Source: a bacterium (GTDB lineage: Bacteria > Atribacterota > JS1 > SB-45 > 34-128). Taken from it: 5,742 bases of DNA. The DNA lies in assembly GCA_018903015.1 (NCBI GenBank), contig JAHIPR010000292.1, positions 1 to 5,742 of the forward strand, written 5' to 3'. The position numbers and the translations under genes were made by a program. Shown piece by piece: positions 4,782-5,742 of the stretch. Position 1 is the first letter of the stretch; each line of letters opens with the position of its first letter. The notes beneath the pieces were generated by a model. The model saw only the letters and a list, made by a program, of their open reading frames with translations, did not search any database and was not told where the DNA came from.

Positions 4782-5567
4782 TTACATTATCACCTGGGGG
4801 ACTTTGAGGTCAGGATGGTTTATCAATATTGGTCTAACTCCATAGGCCTTTTGTATAATTTCTTTAGTAAGTACTTCTTGAGGAACTCCTATCTTTTCTA
4901 TTTTACCTTCATTTAAAAGAAGAAGGCGATGAGAAGAGATACTGGCTAAATTTAAGTCTTGAAAGACAGAAATAATAGTCAATCCCTCTTCTTCAAGAGC
5001 CTTTTTTAAGAGATTTAACATCTCGTATTTATAGTTTAAATCTAAGTGGGAAGTAAATTCATCTAAAAGTAGAAGCTGTGGAGTTTGGGCCAGGGCTTTA
5101 GCCATAAAAACTCTTTGTCTTTCGCCTCCACTTATTTCCTGAATATTGTTTTCAGAAAGGGATAAAGAATGGGTTTTTTTCATTGCTTCTCGAGATATTT
5201 GATAATCTTCAAGGGTTTCTCCCTTTAATCGAGAAATGTAAGGCAGCCTTCCCATAAATACTACTTCTTTTGCTTTGAAATTAAAAGTGACCCAGGTATC
5301 TTGAGGTACTACCGAGATGAATTTGGCAATTTGTTCAATGGGAAGTTTATTAAGGTTTTGGTTGAGGAGAAATATTTCCCCCTTTTTTGGTTTTAATATT
5401 CCTGAAATAACATTTAAAAGAGTGGTCTTTCCGGAGCCGTTAGGCCCGATAATTCCTAACAGCTCTCCTTTTGGTAGATAAAAGTTTATATCTGATAATA
5501 TTTCCCGACTATCATTATAAGAGAAGTGAACTCCTTTTAAAGTTAAAATATTGTTGTTATCAGCCAT
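4782..5567 (-). CDS. ABC importer ATP-binding protein, BtuD/FecE/HmuV family
   Basis: This is the cytoplasmic ATPase of a type II ABC importer for cobalamin, heme or ferric siderophore. Motifs run in order: Walker A GPNGSGKT at 41-48, Q-loop VVPQD with Q89, ABC signature SGGERQ at 146-151, Walker B LLLLDE at 165-170 and D-loop SHLD at 173-176. Two positions depart from the family. The H-loop reads VFQDLNLA, with Gln203 (codon CAA) where HDLN is expected, and the residue after the Walker B DE is Phe instead of the usual Pro. The length of 261 residues is normal. ATG 5567 lies one base after the stop of the permease gene. AAGGAG within that gene is the likely ribosome site, although its 14-base spacing is long, so coupling by termination-reinitiation may matter. 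The substrate cannot be fixed without the binding protein. The nearby DUF71 gene mildly favours cobalamin. Confidence 0.92.
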   Translation of the reverse strand: MADNNNILTLKGVHFSYNDSREILSDINFYLPKGELLGIIGPNGSGKTTLLNVISGILKPKKGEIFLLNQNLNKLPIEQIAKFISVVPQDTWVTFNFKAKEVVFMGRLPYISRLKGETLEDYQISREAMKKTHSLSLSENNIQEISGGERQRVFMAKALAQTPQLLLLDEFTSHLDLNYKYEMLNLLKKALEEEGLTIISVFQDLNLASISSHRLLLLNEGKIEKIGVPQEVLTKEIIQKAYGVRPILINHPDLKVPQVIM

Positions 5568-5568
5568 A

Positions 5569-5742
5569 TTATTTATTTTTACTCCTTAAAAGATAAATAA
5601 ATAAAGGAGCACCGACTATAGCAGTGATTGCTCCGATAGGTATTTCAGTCGGCGCGATTACAGTTCGAGCCAATACATCACATAGAATAAGAAAAATTCC
5701 TCCCAAGAAGGCAGATGCAGGAAGCATGATTCGATGGTCCGG
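5569..5742 (-). CDS. ABC importer permease, BtuC/FecCD family, C-terminal 57 residues (cut by window edge)
   Basis: Reading from the window edge, the frame begins PDHRIMLPASAFLGG, then has DVLART and a PTEIPIGAITAIVGAPLFIY block. This is the characteristic ending of BtuC/FecCD permeases: the region around the penultimate helix, the conserved (P)xEIPxGxxTAxxGxPxF motif and the last transmembrane helix, followed by a short basic tail (RSKNK). It forms the membrane channel that pairs with the ATPase encoded immediately downstream; its stop is separated from that ATG by one base, so the two are one operon. The N-terminal part lies beyond 5742. A substrate-binding lipoprotein gene would be expected further out. 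Confidence 0.93.
   Translation of the reverse strand, partial: PDHRIMLPASAFLGGIFLILCDVLARTVIAPTEIPIGAITAIVGAPLFIYLLRSKNK

Noticed and set aside
4611..4916. 101-codon plus-strand frame
   Set aside because: It runs through repeat copy 3 and then the antisense of the ABC ATPase end; a chance open frame, although its first part may be an eroded gene fragment.
1..5742. CRISPR arrays, tRNA or rRNA genes
   Set aside because: No regularly spaced short repeats, tRNA cloverleaf or rRNA signature sequences were seen.

Overview
The window is AT-rich bacterial DNA with strong Shine-Dalgarno sites (AAGGAGGT type), and several genes appear to start at TTG or GTG. This fits a low-GC, probably anaerobic bacterium such as a Clostridia-like Firmicute or a similar low-GC phylum. 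No marker gene is present to settle the taxonomy.

Layout. Bases 1-219 hold a pair of inverted 22-base repeats of REP/MITE type. Bases 238-963 (+) encode a PP-loop ATP pyrophosphatase of the Dph6/DUF71 family. Bases 1150-2139 (-) encode an inositol-monophosphatase-family phosphatase, preceded on the same strand by a 64-residue protein of unknown function (2235-2429) with a near-consensus promoter. Bases 2430-3060 are a graveyard of mobile DNA: two IS3-like left ends, an orfA stub and one copy of a dispersed repeat. Bases 3082-4558 (+) are an AbiE-type toxin-antitoxin pair: an AbiEi antitoxin, then an AbiEii nucleotidyltransferase toxin whose C-terminal part is out of frame by one base. Bases 4782-5742 (-) hold the ATPase and the last 57 codons of the permease of a BtuCD/FecCD-type importer of cobalamin, heme or iron-siderophore.

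How the parts relate. A 55-base repeat occurs three times in the same orientation: just after the stop codon of the Dph6-like gene, just before the AbiE pair, and just after the AbiE stop. It therefore brackets the two accessory segments. The outer genes may form a residual functional pair, because a bacterial branch of DUF71 has been linked to B12 salvage by its clustering with Btu transport genes. In that reading a B12-related locus was split by accessory DNA containing the phosphatase and the toxin-antitoxin module.

The most striking local signals are a perfect 16-base-pair inverted repeat inside the toxin reading frame, the one-base frameshift at a T run near the toxin's C-terminus, and an importer ATPase with glutamine where the H-loop histidine is expected.
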